A DNA stretch of 64,000 bases from JAMZMI01 sp963848175 (GTDB lineage: Bacteria; Bacteroidota; Bacteroidia; Cytophagales; Cyclobacteriaceae): NCBI GenBank assembly GCA_963848175.1, contig CAWKCO010000006.1:186001-250000 (forward strand). The letters are read 5' to 3'. A program made the translations under genes and the position numbers. Every line of letters begins with the position of its first letter. The first letter of the stretch is position 1. Shown here one piece after another: positions 1 to 8,904 of this stretch. The notes below the pieces were generated by a model. The model searched no databases, was not told where the DNA came from, and saw only the letters and a list, made by a program, of their open reading frames with translations.

Positions 1-2345
1 TGATTGCAGTAGGATTCACCGCCTTGGCACAGGAAAAATATACCTTAAGTGGGTATGTAAAAGACGCCACCAATGGCGAAACGCTCATCGGAGCAACTGT
101 ACTTGTGAAAGATCTCAACACGGGAAATGTCACCAATTTTTACGGGTTCTATTCACTCACCTTGCCAAAAGGCAACTATTCAGTGAGCTATACATACGTA
201 GGATATGATCCAATTGAGAAAACTATCAATCTCACATCTAACCAACGTTCGGATATAGAATTGCAGCCTGCGAGCCAGCAGCTTGAGTCTGTGGTGGTCA
301 CTGGCAGGGCAGATGATGCCAATGTGTCCGACATTGAGATGAGTACCGCCGAGCTGAATATTAGCACCATAAAAAAAATCCCTGCATTTCTCGGAGAGGT
401 TGACGTTGTGAAAAGTCTGCAGCTCTTACCGGGAGTAAGTACGGTGGGAGAAGGAGCTTCCGGTTTCAACGTACGTGGAGGTAGCGTAGGGCAAAATTTA
501 GTGCTACTCGATGAAGCGCCAGTCTACAATTCTTCTCACATGTTTGGCTTCTTCTCTGTATTTAACCCAGATGCGGTGAAAGATGTGAAGCTATATAAAG
601 GTGGAATTCCTGCTGAATATGGTGGACGACTATCCTCCATCTTGGATGTGAGAATGAAAGAAGGAAACGCTAAAGAATATGAAGTTAACGGAGGAGTAGG
701 TACTATTTTTAGTCGTTTGGCAGTAGAGGGGCCAATTGTAAAAGACAAAGCCTCCTTTATCTTAGCAGGTCGTCGATCTTACATAGATGTTTTAGCCAAG
801 CCCTTTCTTCAAGGGGATTTGAAAGATGTGGGTCTTTATTTTTATGACCTAACCTTCAAGACCAATTATAACATCAACGAAAAAAACAGGGTATATCTCT
901 CAGGTTATCTTGGAAGGGATAATTTCAAGTTTGATGCCCGCCAAGGATTTGATTGGGGGAACAAAACGGCGACTCTAAGGTGGAATCACCTTTTTTCTGA
1001 TAAAATTTTCTCAAATACAAGCTTCTTTTTAAGCGAGTATGATTATTCTTTTCAGTTTGGTGAAAGTGATCAGGATGAGTTTAAATGGAAATCCACTATT
1101 CTCACTTATGACATCAAACAGCAATTCAGCTATTTTGTCAATAGCAATAACGAACTATCATTTGGTGGAGAAGCTATTCTTTATCGTTTTCTTCCTGCGG
1201 ATGTTCAGGGATCAAGCGACGGAGATAGAACAGACTTAAGTTTAGAGGAAAGGAAGAGCATTGAGTCTTCTATCTATGTTGGAAATAAACAAAAGATCAA
1301 TTCTCGATTGACCCTACAGTACGGTTTAAGATTTTCTTCATTTTCTTATTTAGGAGATGGCACGATATATCTTCTTAATGATGCTCCTGCAGGAGAAAGA
1401 CGAGATACACTAAGAACAGAACAGGCGGAAAATTTTGAGCGTATCAAAACTTACAATCGATTGGAACCAAGGTTTTCAGCCAATTATCAAATAAATTCTT
1501 CTACATCAGTAAAAGCCAGCTATCAGAGAATGGCTCAATACATCCATTTGGCGTCTAACACGGCGGCCTCACTTCCGACTGATGTGTGGCTACCTAGCAC
1601 AAATAATATTTTGCCTCAATTAGGAGATCAAGTTGCAATAGGAGTCTTTAAAAACTTCTTTGGTAATAAGCTGGAAACATCTGTGGAGGCGTACTACAAA
1701 TACAATCAAAATCAGGTGGATTACATTGATGGAGCTGAGTTACTAATAAACCCACAAGTGGAGGGAGACTTGCTTTTAGGTAGTGGACGGGCCTATGGAC
1801 TGGAATTCTATGTGAAAAAGAATAATGGAAAATTTACAGGATGGATAAGTTATACGCTGGGTAGAACTGAGCTTCAAGTTGATGGTATTAACAATGGAAA
1901 ATGGTACCCGACTAGGTACGATCAAACCCATAATGCCAAAATAACTGCTTCTTACGACCTAACGCCAAGATTTAGTTTGTCGTCAAATTTTACTTATATC
2001 ACAGGTACACCTACTACACTTCCATCTTATCGATTTGAAAACCAAGGTTATACAATTCCTGGGGTTGAGGGAAGAAACAACAGTCGTATACCAGATTACC
2101 ATAGACTCGACCTGTCTGCAACATGGTATATGAAAAAGGTAAAACCAAATGGAACTGTTAAGAAACTTGAAGACTATTGGGTATTTACTGTGTATAATGC
2201 TTACGGTCGCCGAAATCCATTTGCCCTCTATTTTGGACAAGGAGATGGACGGGTAGAGACTGGCGCACTAGCAGGTACCTCTGCCAATCAGGTTTCAATT
2301 CTTGGCTCTTTTGTTCCCGCTGTTTCTTACAATTTTAAGTTTTAA
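1..2345 (+). CDS. TonB-dependent outer-membrane receptor, 5' partial
   Basis: Outer-membrane active importer of the TonB-dependent family; the substrate cannot be told from sequence. The frame is open to the window edge. The residues before position 24 (IAVGFTA, then LAQ) look like the end of a signal peptide cut after an AxAQ site, so the true start lies upstream and the TTG at 24 is not the start. Counting from that TTG: carboxypeptidase-regulatory-like domain (about 6-90), plug (about 115-215, with the NVRGG and DEAPVYN signatures) and a beta barrel ending in the typical terminal Phe (YNFKF). The next gene, 4 bases on, is a DUF4249 lipoprotein, the usual partner of this receptor type, so the pair probably works together at the outer membrane. 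Family assignment is secure. Confidence 0.93.
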   Translation, partial: IAVGFTALAQEKYTLSGYVKDATNGETLIGATVLVKDLNTGNVTNFYGFYSLTLPKGNYSVSYTYVGYDPIEKTINLTSNQRSDIELQPASQQLESVVVTGRADDANVSDIEMSTAELNISTIKKIPAFLGEVDVVKSLQLLPGVSTVGEGASGFNVRGGSVGQNLVLLDEAPVYNSSHMFGFFSVFNPDAVKDVKLYKGGIPAEYGGRLSSILDVRMKEGNAKEYEVNGGVGTIFSRLAVEGPIVKDKASFILAGRRSYIDVLAKPFLQGDLKDVGLYFYDLTFKTNYNINEKNRVYLSGYLGRDNFKFDARQGFDWGNKTATLRWNHLFSDKIFSNTSFFLSEYDYSFQFGESDQDEFKWKSTILTYDIKQQFSYFVNSNNELSFGGEAILYRFLPADVQGSSDGDRTDLSLEERKSIESSIYVGNKQKINSRLTLQYGLRFSSFSYLGDGTIYLLNDAPAGERRDTLRTEQAENFERIKTYNRLEPRFSANYQINSSTSVKASYQRMAQYIHLASNTAASLPTDVWLPSTNNILPQLGDQVAIGVFKNFFGNKLETSVEAYYKYNQNQVDYIDGAELLINPQVEGDLLLGSGRAYGLEFYVKKNNGKFTGWISYTLGRTELQVDGINNGKWYPTRYDQTHNAKITASYDLTPRFSLSSNFTYITGTPTTLPSYRFENQGYTIPGVEGRNNSRIPDYHRLDLSATWYMKKVKPNGTVKKLEDYWVFTVYNAYGRRNPFALYFGQGDGRVETGALAGTSANQVSILGSFVPAVSYNFKF

Positions 2346-2349
2346 TCCA

Positions 2350-3474
2350 ATGAATAGATATAAATACCTATTTCTCAGTTTAGTGGCTGTCAGCCTGATT
2401 GCGTGCGATGATGTAGTGGATATTGATCTAAATAGCTCTGAACCAGTACTTGTAGTGGATGCTTGGCTCAATAACGAATCACAAGCTCAAGAGATCAAAC
2501 TAACGCTTACACGTCCTTATTTTGATAACAGTGCTGCTCCAGTCATTGACAATGCCACTGTGACAGTTTTAAATAAGAATAAAGGGGTTTCTCTTAATTT
2601 TCAGTTTTCAAATTTCACTCAATCCTATCTGTGGACACCTGGCTTGGGTGAAACTATAGGGGATATTGGGGATAATTTTGAACTAGAAATCATTCATCAA
2701 GGAGTGACTTATACATCTTCTACGGAGCTTTTTCCTGCACCAGCGGTAGATAGCATCACGTTTGAATATTATAAGAAGGATATATTCACAGAACAAGACT
2801 ACTACTTTGGTGAGTTTTGGGCTAGAGATTTGAAGGGTGAAGGGAATAGCTATTGGATAAAAACATGGAAAAATGATGTCTACTTAAACAAGCCCTCTGA
2901 AATAAATCTGGCCTACGATGCGGCATTTACGGGAGCATCTTTCGATTCGGCTATTTTTATACAGCCTATTCGCAATTTGATGAATCCTTTCGAGGAAATT
3001 GAAGGGAACAAAACAGCCCCGCCTTATCTTCCAGAACAAAAACATAAAATCGTCAACGGAGAAGTCTTGAACGTCACAGATCGTAAGGGCAAGCTCCGAA
3101 GTAAAGGGTTTATAACGAATGATGCTATTTACTTTGATCTTGCTAAAAATCCAGACAATAAAGATTTTGAGTTGCTAGATGGCAACCCTTTCTTTATCAG
3201 AAATGATTCATTGATTAGGAGCGCAGATGTGGCTCGTGTAGAAATACATTCTATATCAAATGAGGCTTTGTTCTTTATGATACGCGTAGCGGAAGAAACT
3301 AATGTAGATGGGGGTTTTGCTGCTCTTTTTGCCACTCCTTTGGCCAATGTCACTACTAACATTGAAGCTTCGGATGAGGGGGTAAGAGTAGTAGGATTTT
3401 TCAATGTAGCATCCATTACATCTCTCACGCAAGAAATAAACTCAGCCAGCATAAGAGACGAAGACCCTGATTGA
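2350..3474 (+). CDS. DUF4249 family lipoprotein
   Basis: A 374-residue lipoprotein. I chose the ATG at 2350 because it is followed directly by a lipoprotein signal peptide (MNRYKYLFLSLVAVSLIAC), with the lipid-bearing Cys at residue 19. A longer in-frame start inside the receptor gene would bury this signal. The body (VVDIDL near the N-terminus, VTVLNKNKG, FELEI) matches the DUF4249 family, which in Bacteroidota is encoded directly after TonB-dependent receptors with a carboxypeptidase-like N-domain. It is probably a surface or periplasmic accessory of the receptor just upstream. The substrate is unknown. The gene is closed by the strong hairpin at 3502-3529. Confidence 0.85.
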   Translation: MNRYKYLFLSLVAVSLIACDDVVDIDLNSSEPVLVVDAWLNNESQAQEIKLTLTRPYFDNSAAPVIDNATVTVLNKNKGVSLNFQFSNFTQSYLWTPGLGETIGDIGDNFELEIIHQGVTYTSSTELFPAPAVDSITFEYYKKDIFTEQDYYFGEFWARDLKGEGNSYWIKTWKNDVYLNKPSEINLAYDAAFTGASFDSAIFIQPIRNLMNPFEEIEGNKTAPPYLPEQKHKIVNGEVLNVTDRKGKLRSKGFITNDAIYFDLAKNPDNKDFELLDGNPFFIRNDSLIRSADVARVEIHSISNEALFFMIRVAEETNVDGGFAALFATPLANVTTNIEASDEGVRVVGFFNVASITSLTQEINSASIRDEDPD

Positions 3475-3501
3475 TAAGAAGAGCAAAACAGCACAACCAC
3501 C

Positions 3502-3529
3502 AAATCGGGGATTAAAAAATCCCCGATTT
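3502..3529 (+). terminator. Intrinsic terminator after the receptor-DUF4249 pair
   Basis: A perfect 12-bp stem (AAATCGGGGATT at 3502-3513 with its complement at 3518-3529) and a 4-base AAAA loop, followed by TGTTT. It lies 27 bases after the DUF4249 stop and just before the next start. Confidence 0.85.
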
Positions 3530-3545
3530 TGTTTAAATTGAAGCT

Positions 3546-4100
3546 ATGCGTACAGCCATCAAAGATCGATCGAAGGAATATACGGTGGAAGACTACCTGA
3601 TTTTAGGTGAGGACTTTCGCGGTGAGCTGATACAAGGAGAAATTATTATGTCACCATCGCCCAACTTATCACACCAACGTATTACTAAAGTCTTAGAAAG
3701 AATTTTTGACTCCTTCGCAGCATCCGAGGGTGGTGAATACTTTCATGCACCATTTGATGTGTATTTGGATAGTCGCAACGTGTTGCAGCCAGATATTTTG
3801 CTTTTGACAAAAGGCAACCTCTCCAAAATAAAAGACAGAGGTATAGAAGGAGCTCCCGATTTAGTGGTAGAAATTCTCTCGCCTTCCAATAGTCATATCG
3901 ACCGATACCATAAGAGGGCGTTGTATCAAGAGTTTGACGTTAAAGAGTATTGGATTGTAGACCCAAACAATAAGTCGCTTGAAATTTTAAATTTCCGACT
4001 GGATGCCGTCGAGCCAGTGCTTTATGTGGTGGACAAAGGGGAAGTGAAATCTGCAGAATACCCCACGCTCACTTTTGAGCTTTCTACTATCTTTTTATAG
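3546..4100 (+). CDS. Uma2 family putative endonuclease
   Basis: 184 residues, the normal size for the Uma2 (DUF820) family, which has a PD-(D/E)xK restriction-endonuclease fold. Visible marks are the QPDILLL segment with the candidate metal ligand Asp83, and the APDLVVEILSPS segment with Glu109, followed by the basic stretch around Lys123 and the family's EYWIVDP motif. The biological role of the family is not established; many bacteria carry scattered copies. It stands alone after a terminator, and its 3' end overlaps the convergent mnmD gene by 14 bases. Confidence 0.87.
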   Translation: MRTAIKDRSKEYTVEDYLILGEDFRGELIQGEIIMSPSPNLSHQRITKVLERIFDSFAASEGGEYFHAPFDVYLDSRNVLQPDILLLTKGNLSKIKDRGIEGAPDLVVEILSPSNSHIDRYHKRALYQEFDVKEYWIVDPNNKSLEILNFRLDAVEPVLYVVDKGEVKSAEYPTLTFELSTIFL

Positions 4101-4758
4101 CCCGTACCATTTCTTTTTTGCCAAGAGCACCAGGCAAAATTTCAATCTCAAATCCTGCTTCTTTCAAATTTCTTTTAAACTGCCCCTGAGCGCAGTAGGT
4201 CGTCAAAATGCCACCGGTTTTCAAAAGCCCATAACATTTTCTGATATTGTCTATGGACCAAACCTCTGGCTGTTTGGAAGGCGCAAAAGCATCAAAGAAA
4301 ATGATATCAAAATCACTAGCATCATCAAACACTTCAAGTGTAGTCTCATATTTTGCAAGTTGGAGTGTATCAGTGATCCGATGAGACTCCTGCCAATCAC
4401 ATCGGTGAATCTCAAGAAGCAACGATTTTCCAGCTTCATTTTGACCATAGTTAAGTTCCTTGTAAATCTCTTCTGGTACGGGGATAGGTTCTACACTATG
4501 AAAATCTATTGGTAAGTTGTTGGTCTCGGCAAATTGCGCAGAAAGTAGCACATTTAACCCCGTTCCCAGACCCACCTCAAAAACCTTAATAGAATTTGAC
4601 CCAGAGGCTTTCAAATACTCCAAGCCCATTTGTATGAATACATATTGAGACTCACTCAGTGCCCCGCGAAACGAGTGATATGTTTCATGAATATCTTCTC
4701 TTAGCAAGCTATGTGATCCGTCTTCGGTAGTGATCAGTTTGATTGAGTGTTGTTTCAT
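4087..4758 (-). CDS. mnmD: tRNA wobble-uridine methyltransferase MnmD-like
   Basis: 223 residues, matching the stand-alone methyltransferase half of MnmC (DUF752), which makes the final SAM-dependent methylation of the mnm5s2U34 wobble base in tRNA. The SAM-binding motif I is seen at about 60-70 (FEVGLGTGLNV), followed by the family's FFDAFAPSKQPEVW block near the catalytic region. The N-terminal TEDGSHSL and ETYHSFRGAL segments are also typical. MnmG, which works upstream in the same modification pathway, is encoded elsewhere in this window (53.3 kb). The start codon lies inside an inverted-repeat structure described separately. Confidence 0.88.
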   Translation of the reverse strand: MKQHSIKLITTEDGSHSLLREDIHETYHSFRGALSESQYVFIQMGLEYLKASGSNSIKVFEVGLGTGLNVLLSAQFAETNNLPIDFHSVEPIPVPEEIYKELNYGQNEAGKSLLLEIHRCDWQESHRITDTLQLAKYETTLEVFDDASDFDIIFFDAFAPSKQPEVWSIDNIRKCYGLLKTGGILTTYCAQGQFKRNLKEAGFEIEILPGALGKKEMVRAIKR

Positions 4759-4795
4759 AGGTTATACAAAGTAAATAGCTTTGTACTCAACACTC
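4745..4795 (-). promoter_or_regulatory. Nested inverted repeat around the mnmD start
   Basis: An outer 8-bp arm pair (GAGTGTTG at 4745-4752 with CAACACTC at 4788-4795) encloses an inner 7-bp hairpin (TACAAAG at 4765-4771 with CTTTGTA at 4779-4785). On the minus strand the inner hairpin comes first after the response-regulator stop, and the outer arm pairs the leader with mnmD codons 3-5. It could be a weak terminator for the upstream regulator or a structure masking the mnmD start. Function is inferred only. Confidence 0.35.
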
Positions 4796-4804
4796 TATGC
4801 AAAA

Positions 4805-5437
4805 TCAAACAATGTTATTTTCTAAACTTAGCTTGACCATTTGAGCACTGTTGGTCACATTGAGCTTCTTCATAATATTTCTTCGGTGGGCATCCACGGT
4901 TCTCACACTTATAAAGCACTCCTGCGCTATTTCTTTATTTGTAAATCCATTTACGATCTGTTTCAATATCTCTTTTTCCCTAGTAGTGAGCATTGATCTG
5001 AGACTTTGCATTGGCTCTTTTCGAATAATAGCCGAACCTAAAATCTGCACAACTGACTGTGGATAATAAATGTCACCATTAGCCGCGCTATCTATCGCCT
5101 GTATGATCTCCTCGCCACTTGCACTTTTTGGTAAAAAGCACAATGCCCCTGCTTCAAACGAATCTAATATATGCGATTCATCATAAAAGGCCGAGAGTAC
5201 AATTATGTTTACTTCAGGGTACTTGACTAAGGCCTTTTTGCATAATAGTAAGCCAGTCATTTTGGGCATAAATACATCCGTAACGATTACGTCAGGAATT
5301 ACCTCCCCAATTAGATCAAAAGCCTCGTCACCATCAGAAGCCTCTCCGACCAATTCAATATGCTTACACTTAGCCAATATCATCCTTATGGCCTTTCTGA
5401 TAAGACCATGATCGTCAACAAGTAGTACTTTAATCAT
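4805..5437 (-). CDS. NarL/FixJ-type response regulator
   Basis: 210 residues: receiver domain (1-120) with the acidic pair Asp8-Asp9, phospho-acceptor Asp54 (IVTDVFMP) and Lys104 (LPKSAS), then a LuxR-type helix-turn-helix (about 148-205, LTTREKEIL...NKEIA...VRTVDAHRRNI). It is a DNA-binding transcription factor activated by phosphorylation. No sensor kinase gene is adjacent, so the partner is unknown. It lies 260 bases from another receiver protein on the same strand and close to the chemotaxis operon, but nothing shows that they share a signal. Confidence 0.93.
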   Translation of the reverse strand: MIKVLLVDDHGLIRKAIRMILAKCKHIELVGEASDGDEAFDLIGEVIPDVIVTDVFMPKMTGLLLCKKALVKYPEVNIIVLSAFYDESHILDSFEAGALCFLPKSASGEEIIQAIDSAANGDIYYPQSVVQILGSAIIRKEPMQSLRSMLTTREKEILKQIVNGFTNKEIAQECFISVRTVDAHRRNIMKKLNVTNSAQMVKLSLENNIV

Positions 5438-5464
5438 ATGCGGTCTGTGGGGTGAAAAGATAAA

Positions 5465-5478
5465 TTACGTGCACGTAA
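5465..5478. promoter_or_regulatory. Perfect 14-bp palindrome upstream of the NarL-type regulator
   Basis: TTACGTGCACGTAA is a perfect dyad 27 bases upstream of the regulator start, where an operator could sit. It may be an autoregulatory binding site; this is inference from position and symmetry only. Confidence 0.3.
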
Positions 5479-5596
5479 AATTACGATTGTTCAATACGTA
5501 GATTCTCTGATTAAAGATATCTCAGCTTTAAGTTACAAATAATACATGAATGGAAGAGAATAACCCTTTGCAAATTAAACGGATTGCTCAAAATAG

Positions 5597-5636
5597 AAAG
5601 ACTTGTCTGAGCAGCTAGGAGCTCAAACAAGTCTTT
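5597..5636 (-). terminator. Hairpin terminator after the CheY-like gene
   Basis: A 10-bp stem (AAAGACTTGT at 5597-5606 with its complement at 5627-5636), extended inward by TGAGC/GCTCA after one mismatch. It lies 60 bases past the stop of the minus-strand receiver gene. The T-run is weak, so termination strength is uncertain. Confidence 0.55.
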
Positions 5637-5696
5637 ACTAAAATTTAGCTGGTTTTAATTAGGGAAAGGAAAATCGTTACTACCATTTGGCTCTAC

Positions 5697-6071
5697 TTAG
5701 GCAACTTGCGCCTTGTACATTAGCCTATTGCAAATTGTAATTAATTGTTTGACTTCTATTGGTTTTACTAGATAGCCGCTGGCACCCATAGATTTCACTT
5801 TGTCAATCATACGTTGACTAGAAACCCCGCTTATCATAATAAATTTAGATTGAACGTTTTGCTCTTTGAGCGATTGCAGTATTTGAATGCCAAACATATC
5901 AGGCAATATATTATCTAAAGTAATAATGTCAGGCTTGAGCCTCATACACACTTCTAAGGCTGTTTCTCCATCACCCGCTTCTCCAATTACATCATAGCCT
6001 CCCTTTTTAAGTGCTAATTTTACTGATTCTCTTGTAAGAACTGAATCATCTACAACTACAACCGTTTTCAT
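5697..6071 (-). CDS. CheY-like single-domain response regulator
   Basis: 124 residues, a receiver domain only: acidic pair Asp8-Asp9, phospho-acceptor Asp53 within TLDNILPDM, and Lys103 (LVKP). It closely resembles the CheY-like protein that ends the chemotaxis operon (14104-14475), which has the same unusual TLDNILPDM stretch around the phosphorylation site. They look like paralogues from one duplication. It is transcribed divergently from the chemoreceptor gene with about 400 bases between, so it is probably part of the same signalling system, as a second output or a phosphate sink. Confidence 0.9.
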   Translation of the reverse strand: MKTVVVVDDSVLTRESVKLALKKGGYDVIGEAGDGETALEVCMRLKPDIITLDNILPDMFGIQILQSLKEQNVQSKFIMISGVSSQRMIDKVKSMGASGYLVKPIEVKQLITICNRLMYKAQVA

Positions 6072-6339
6072 AAATACATTTTTTTAAAGGTGAACCATTT
6101 CATAAAGGTAAGATTAGTTTTACTTTATTTCCATAGTCCTTTTACCTATTTTTATTTAAGCAAAAACACCTAGATAAAAACCAGAATGTGATGAATGTCC
6201 AATTAATTATGTCATTAAAGAACATCTCAGCTATCACTTAAAAACAGCCTTTAATATTCATTAGAGCCAATTTTAACCCAATCATCCGACGGCTTAATAC
6301 CACAATAGTATACTTCACAATAAGCGGTAAAATAGGTAA

Positions 6340-6365
6340 AATCACCTAATACAAATTAGGTGATT
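6340..6365. repeat. 11-bp inverted repeat in the divergent chemotaxis promoter region
   Basis: The 398-base gap 6072-6469 between the CheY-like gene (minus) and the receptor gene (plus) must hold both promoters. Its only clear structure is this perfect inverted repeat (AATCACCTAAT at 6340-6350, loop ACAA, complement at 6355-6365), about 105 bases upstream of the receptor start. It could be an operator or a short hairpin. No convincing TAnnTTTG element was found next to it. Confidence 0.4.
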
Positions 6366-6469
6366 CTATGTATTGATCATGTATTTGTTACGTTGTATTT
6401 TACATTTCACAATACTCTGTTTAACTTATGTAGAGTAGTTGCACAAAAAGTCAACAAAACTAGCCTCGC

Positions 6470-8881
6470 ATGTCTATTAAAAAAACAACTTCACAAAATG
6501 GCTCTTCCAACAAAAATCAAGGAGTAGCCAACGCAGAAATACTCACCCCTACAAATATGGAAACAACACTTACCAAGGACATTAGCCATCTTCAAACAGC
6601 AATCGATTCAAGTTGGGCTTCCATAGAGTTCAGTCCTGATGGAATCATATTATCCGCTAATGACATTTGGATCGAAACTCTTGGATATGATCGAGAAGAG
6701 ATCGTTGGAAAACATCACAGAATGTTTTGCGATCCTAATTATGCTGGGTCATTAGAATATACAGAATTCTGGAAAAATCTAAAAAATGGAAAAATCCAAT
6801 CAGGAGAATTCATGAGAATCAAGAAAGATGGTGATACGTTGTGGATTAACGCTAGTTATACTCCTGTCATGGATGAAAACAATGTGACGATCAAAATCAT
6901 AAAAATTGCCATGGATATTACGGACATGGTCAATGCTAGAATGCGAGGTGATGCTGTAAAATCTGCTGTAGATACAGGTTGGGCATCCATAGAATTTGAT
7001 CCCACAGGAATAATTTTAGATGTAAACGAAAACTGGGTCAAAACTTTGGGTTACACTAAAGACCAAATGATAGGTAAGCATCACCGCATTTTTTGTGATG
7101 AAATATATGCTTCTAGCTCTGAGTACCAATCCTTTTGGAGTGATTTAGCGGCTGGTCACATAAATTCAGGAGAATTCAAGCGAATAAAAAAAGGTGGCGA
7201 AGAGTTTTGGATCAATGCGAGCTATACTCCTATCAAAAATTCTTCAGGAAAAGTCTACAAAGTGATCAAGATTGCCAATGAAATCACACAACAAAAACTT
7301 AGAAACGCAGACTATAAGGGTCAGATAGACGCTGTTGACAAGGCGCAGGCTATTATTGAGTTTAATTTAGATGGAACGGTCATCAAAGCCAATACCAACT
7401 TTTTATCTGCAGTTGGTTACACGAGCGATGAAGTTAAAGGTAAGCATCACCGTATATTTTGTGAACTCACTTATGCCAATTCTGAAGAATATCGAGAATT
7501 TTGGAATAAGCTCAATCGAGGAGAATATGTAACTGGCGATTTTGAACGAAAACACAAAAATGGTAATAGTATATGGCTACAAGCTACATACAATCCAATT
7601 TTGGATTTAAATGGTAATGTCTACAAAGTAGTAAAATATGCAACGGACATCACCCAGCAAAAGCGAGCGCTCGAAGAGCTCAAAAGAGTGGTAAATGTCA
7701 TTATCCAACATGGAAACCTCAATGAACGGGCACAGTTGAATGGAGCGAGTGGATCTGAGTTGATCCTATTAGAATCTATCAACCAGCTCATGGATGGTAT
7801 TTCAGAACCTATACTAGCAGTTAGCAATGTGATCAAATCACTCTCTCAAGGAGATTTGACCGTTGATATCAGTTTGGAGACGAGAGGTGACATCAAGGCC
7901 ATGGCCGAAGGACTTTCAACAGCCATGAACACACTCAATCATCTTCTGGGTGAAATCTCTGAAAGCAGTAACCTACTTGCAAGTAGTTCCGAAGAGATGC
8001 TGACCAAAAGTGATCAAATGCAAGGAACAACCGCTCAGGTGGCCTCAGCTATTGGCCAAATGGCCGAAGGCGTGGCAGATCAGGCGAGACAAATCGATGA
8101 TTCATCAAAACTTATAGATGGAGTGCGGCAATCGGCCGAGCAGATGGGGCAACAAGCCACTACGATCAATGAAGCTGCAAAAAAGGGACAATCCAACGCC
8201 AAAAGAGGTCTGGAAAGAATTGAAAGTGTGGTTGAAAGCATGAGTCAAATAGCAAAATCTGCTAGTCTCACTTCTACTTCCATTGAGGTGCTCACCCAGC
8301 GCTCGGAAGAAATAGCTCAAACGCTAAATGTAATCAGAGATATCGCTGGTCAGACCAACCTACTGGCACTCAATGCTGCCATCGAGGCTGCAAGAGCTGG
8401 GGATGCTGGCCGGGGATTTGCAGTGGTGGCTGAAGAGATCCGAAAATTGGCTGAAGACTCAAAAAGCTCAGCTGGAGATATAGAGCGTGTAATAAAAGCT
8501 GTGGAAAAAGACATCCTTCAAGCTGGCAAAGCAATCAATGACATGGGTACAAGTGTCAACTCAGGAAATGAGGCTTCTCAAGAAGCAGAAAGTGTGTTCA
8601 AAGAAATAGACGCATCGATAGTAGAAACCCTGGGTCTTTCCGAAAAGGTACTTACCGCAACAGAAATTCAAAGGGTCAATATTGACGAAACAGTTAAGAA
8701 CATAGAAAAAATAGTTGTGGTAGCCGAGGAAACCTCTTCTGGCACAGAGCAAATCGCGACCTCTTCGAAGGATCTGAGCAATGGAATGGAAGAGTTTAAT
8801 GCCTCAAGTATAGGACTCGCTGATATTGCTAACCAATTAAGACTAGGTGTTTCAAAGTTTACCTTAAAGTCACTTAACTGA
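6470..8881 (+). CDS. Soluble methyl-accepting chemotaxis protein with three PAS domains
   Basis: 803 residues with no signal peptide or membrane segment, so a cytoplasmic receptor. Three tandem PAS domains (about 40-155, 162-277 and 282-400) each carry GKHHR followed by Met or Ile and then FC, plus a GEF or GDF segment, which marks them as recent duplicates. A HAMP-like helical region follows (about 405-500), then the long coiled-coil signalling domain with the canonical hairpin tip (about 624-664, including NLLALNAAIEAARAG and GRGFAVVAEE) that contacts CheA and CheW. PAS domains usually sense redox state, oxygen or small ligands through a cofactor; which one is not visible here. First gene of the che operon; CheW starts 23 bases later. 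Confidence 0.95.
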   Translation: MSIKKTTSQNGSSNKNQGVANAEILTPTNMETTLTKDISHLQTAIDSSWASIEFSPDGIILSANDIWIETLGYDREEIVGKHHRMFCDPNYAGSLEYTEFWKNLKNGKIQSGEFMRIKKDGDTLWINASYTPVMDENNVTIKIIKIAMDITDMVNARMRGDAVKSAVDTGWASIEFDPTGIILDVNENWVKTLGYTKDQMIGKHHRIFCDEIYASSSEYQSFWSDLAAGHINSGEFKRIKKGGEEFWINASYTPIKNSSGKVYKVIKIANEITQQKLRNADYKGQIDAVDKAQAIIEFNLDGTVIKANTNFLSAVGYTSDEVKGKHHRIFCELTYANSEEYREFWNKLNRGEYVTGDFERKHKNGNSIWLQATYNPILDLNGNVYKVVKYATDITQQKRALEELKRVVNVIIQHGNLNERAQLNGASGSELILLESINQLMDGISEPILAVSNVIKSLSQGDLTVDISLETRGDIKAMAEGLSTAMNTLNHLLGEISESSNLLASSSEEMLTKSDQMQGTTAQVASAIGQMAEGVADQARQIDDSSKLIDGVRQSAEQMGQQATTINEAAKKGQSNAKRGLERIESVVESMSQIAKSASLTSTSIEVLTQRSEEIAQTLNVIRDIAGQTNLLALNAAIEAARAGDAGRGFAVVAEEIRKLAEDSKSSAGDIERVIKAVEKDILQAGKAINDMGTSVNSGNEASQEAESVFKEIDASIVETLGLSEKVLTATEIQRVNIDETVKNIEKIVVVAEETSSGTEQIATSSKDLSNGMEEFNASSIGLADIANQLRLGVSKFTLKSLN

Positions 8882-8904
8882 GTTTCACCCAATCACGAAT
8901 AGTC

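Noticed and set aside
24..26. TTG as start codon of the first receptor gene
   Set aside because: In-frame upstream residues form the end of a signal peptide with an AQ cleavage site, so the gene begins before the window.
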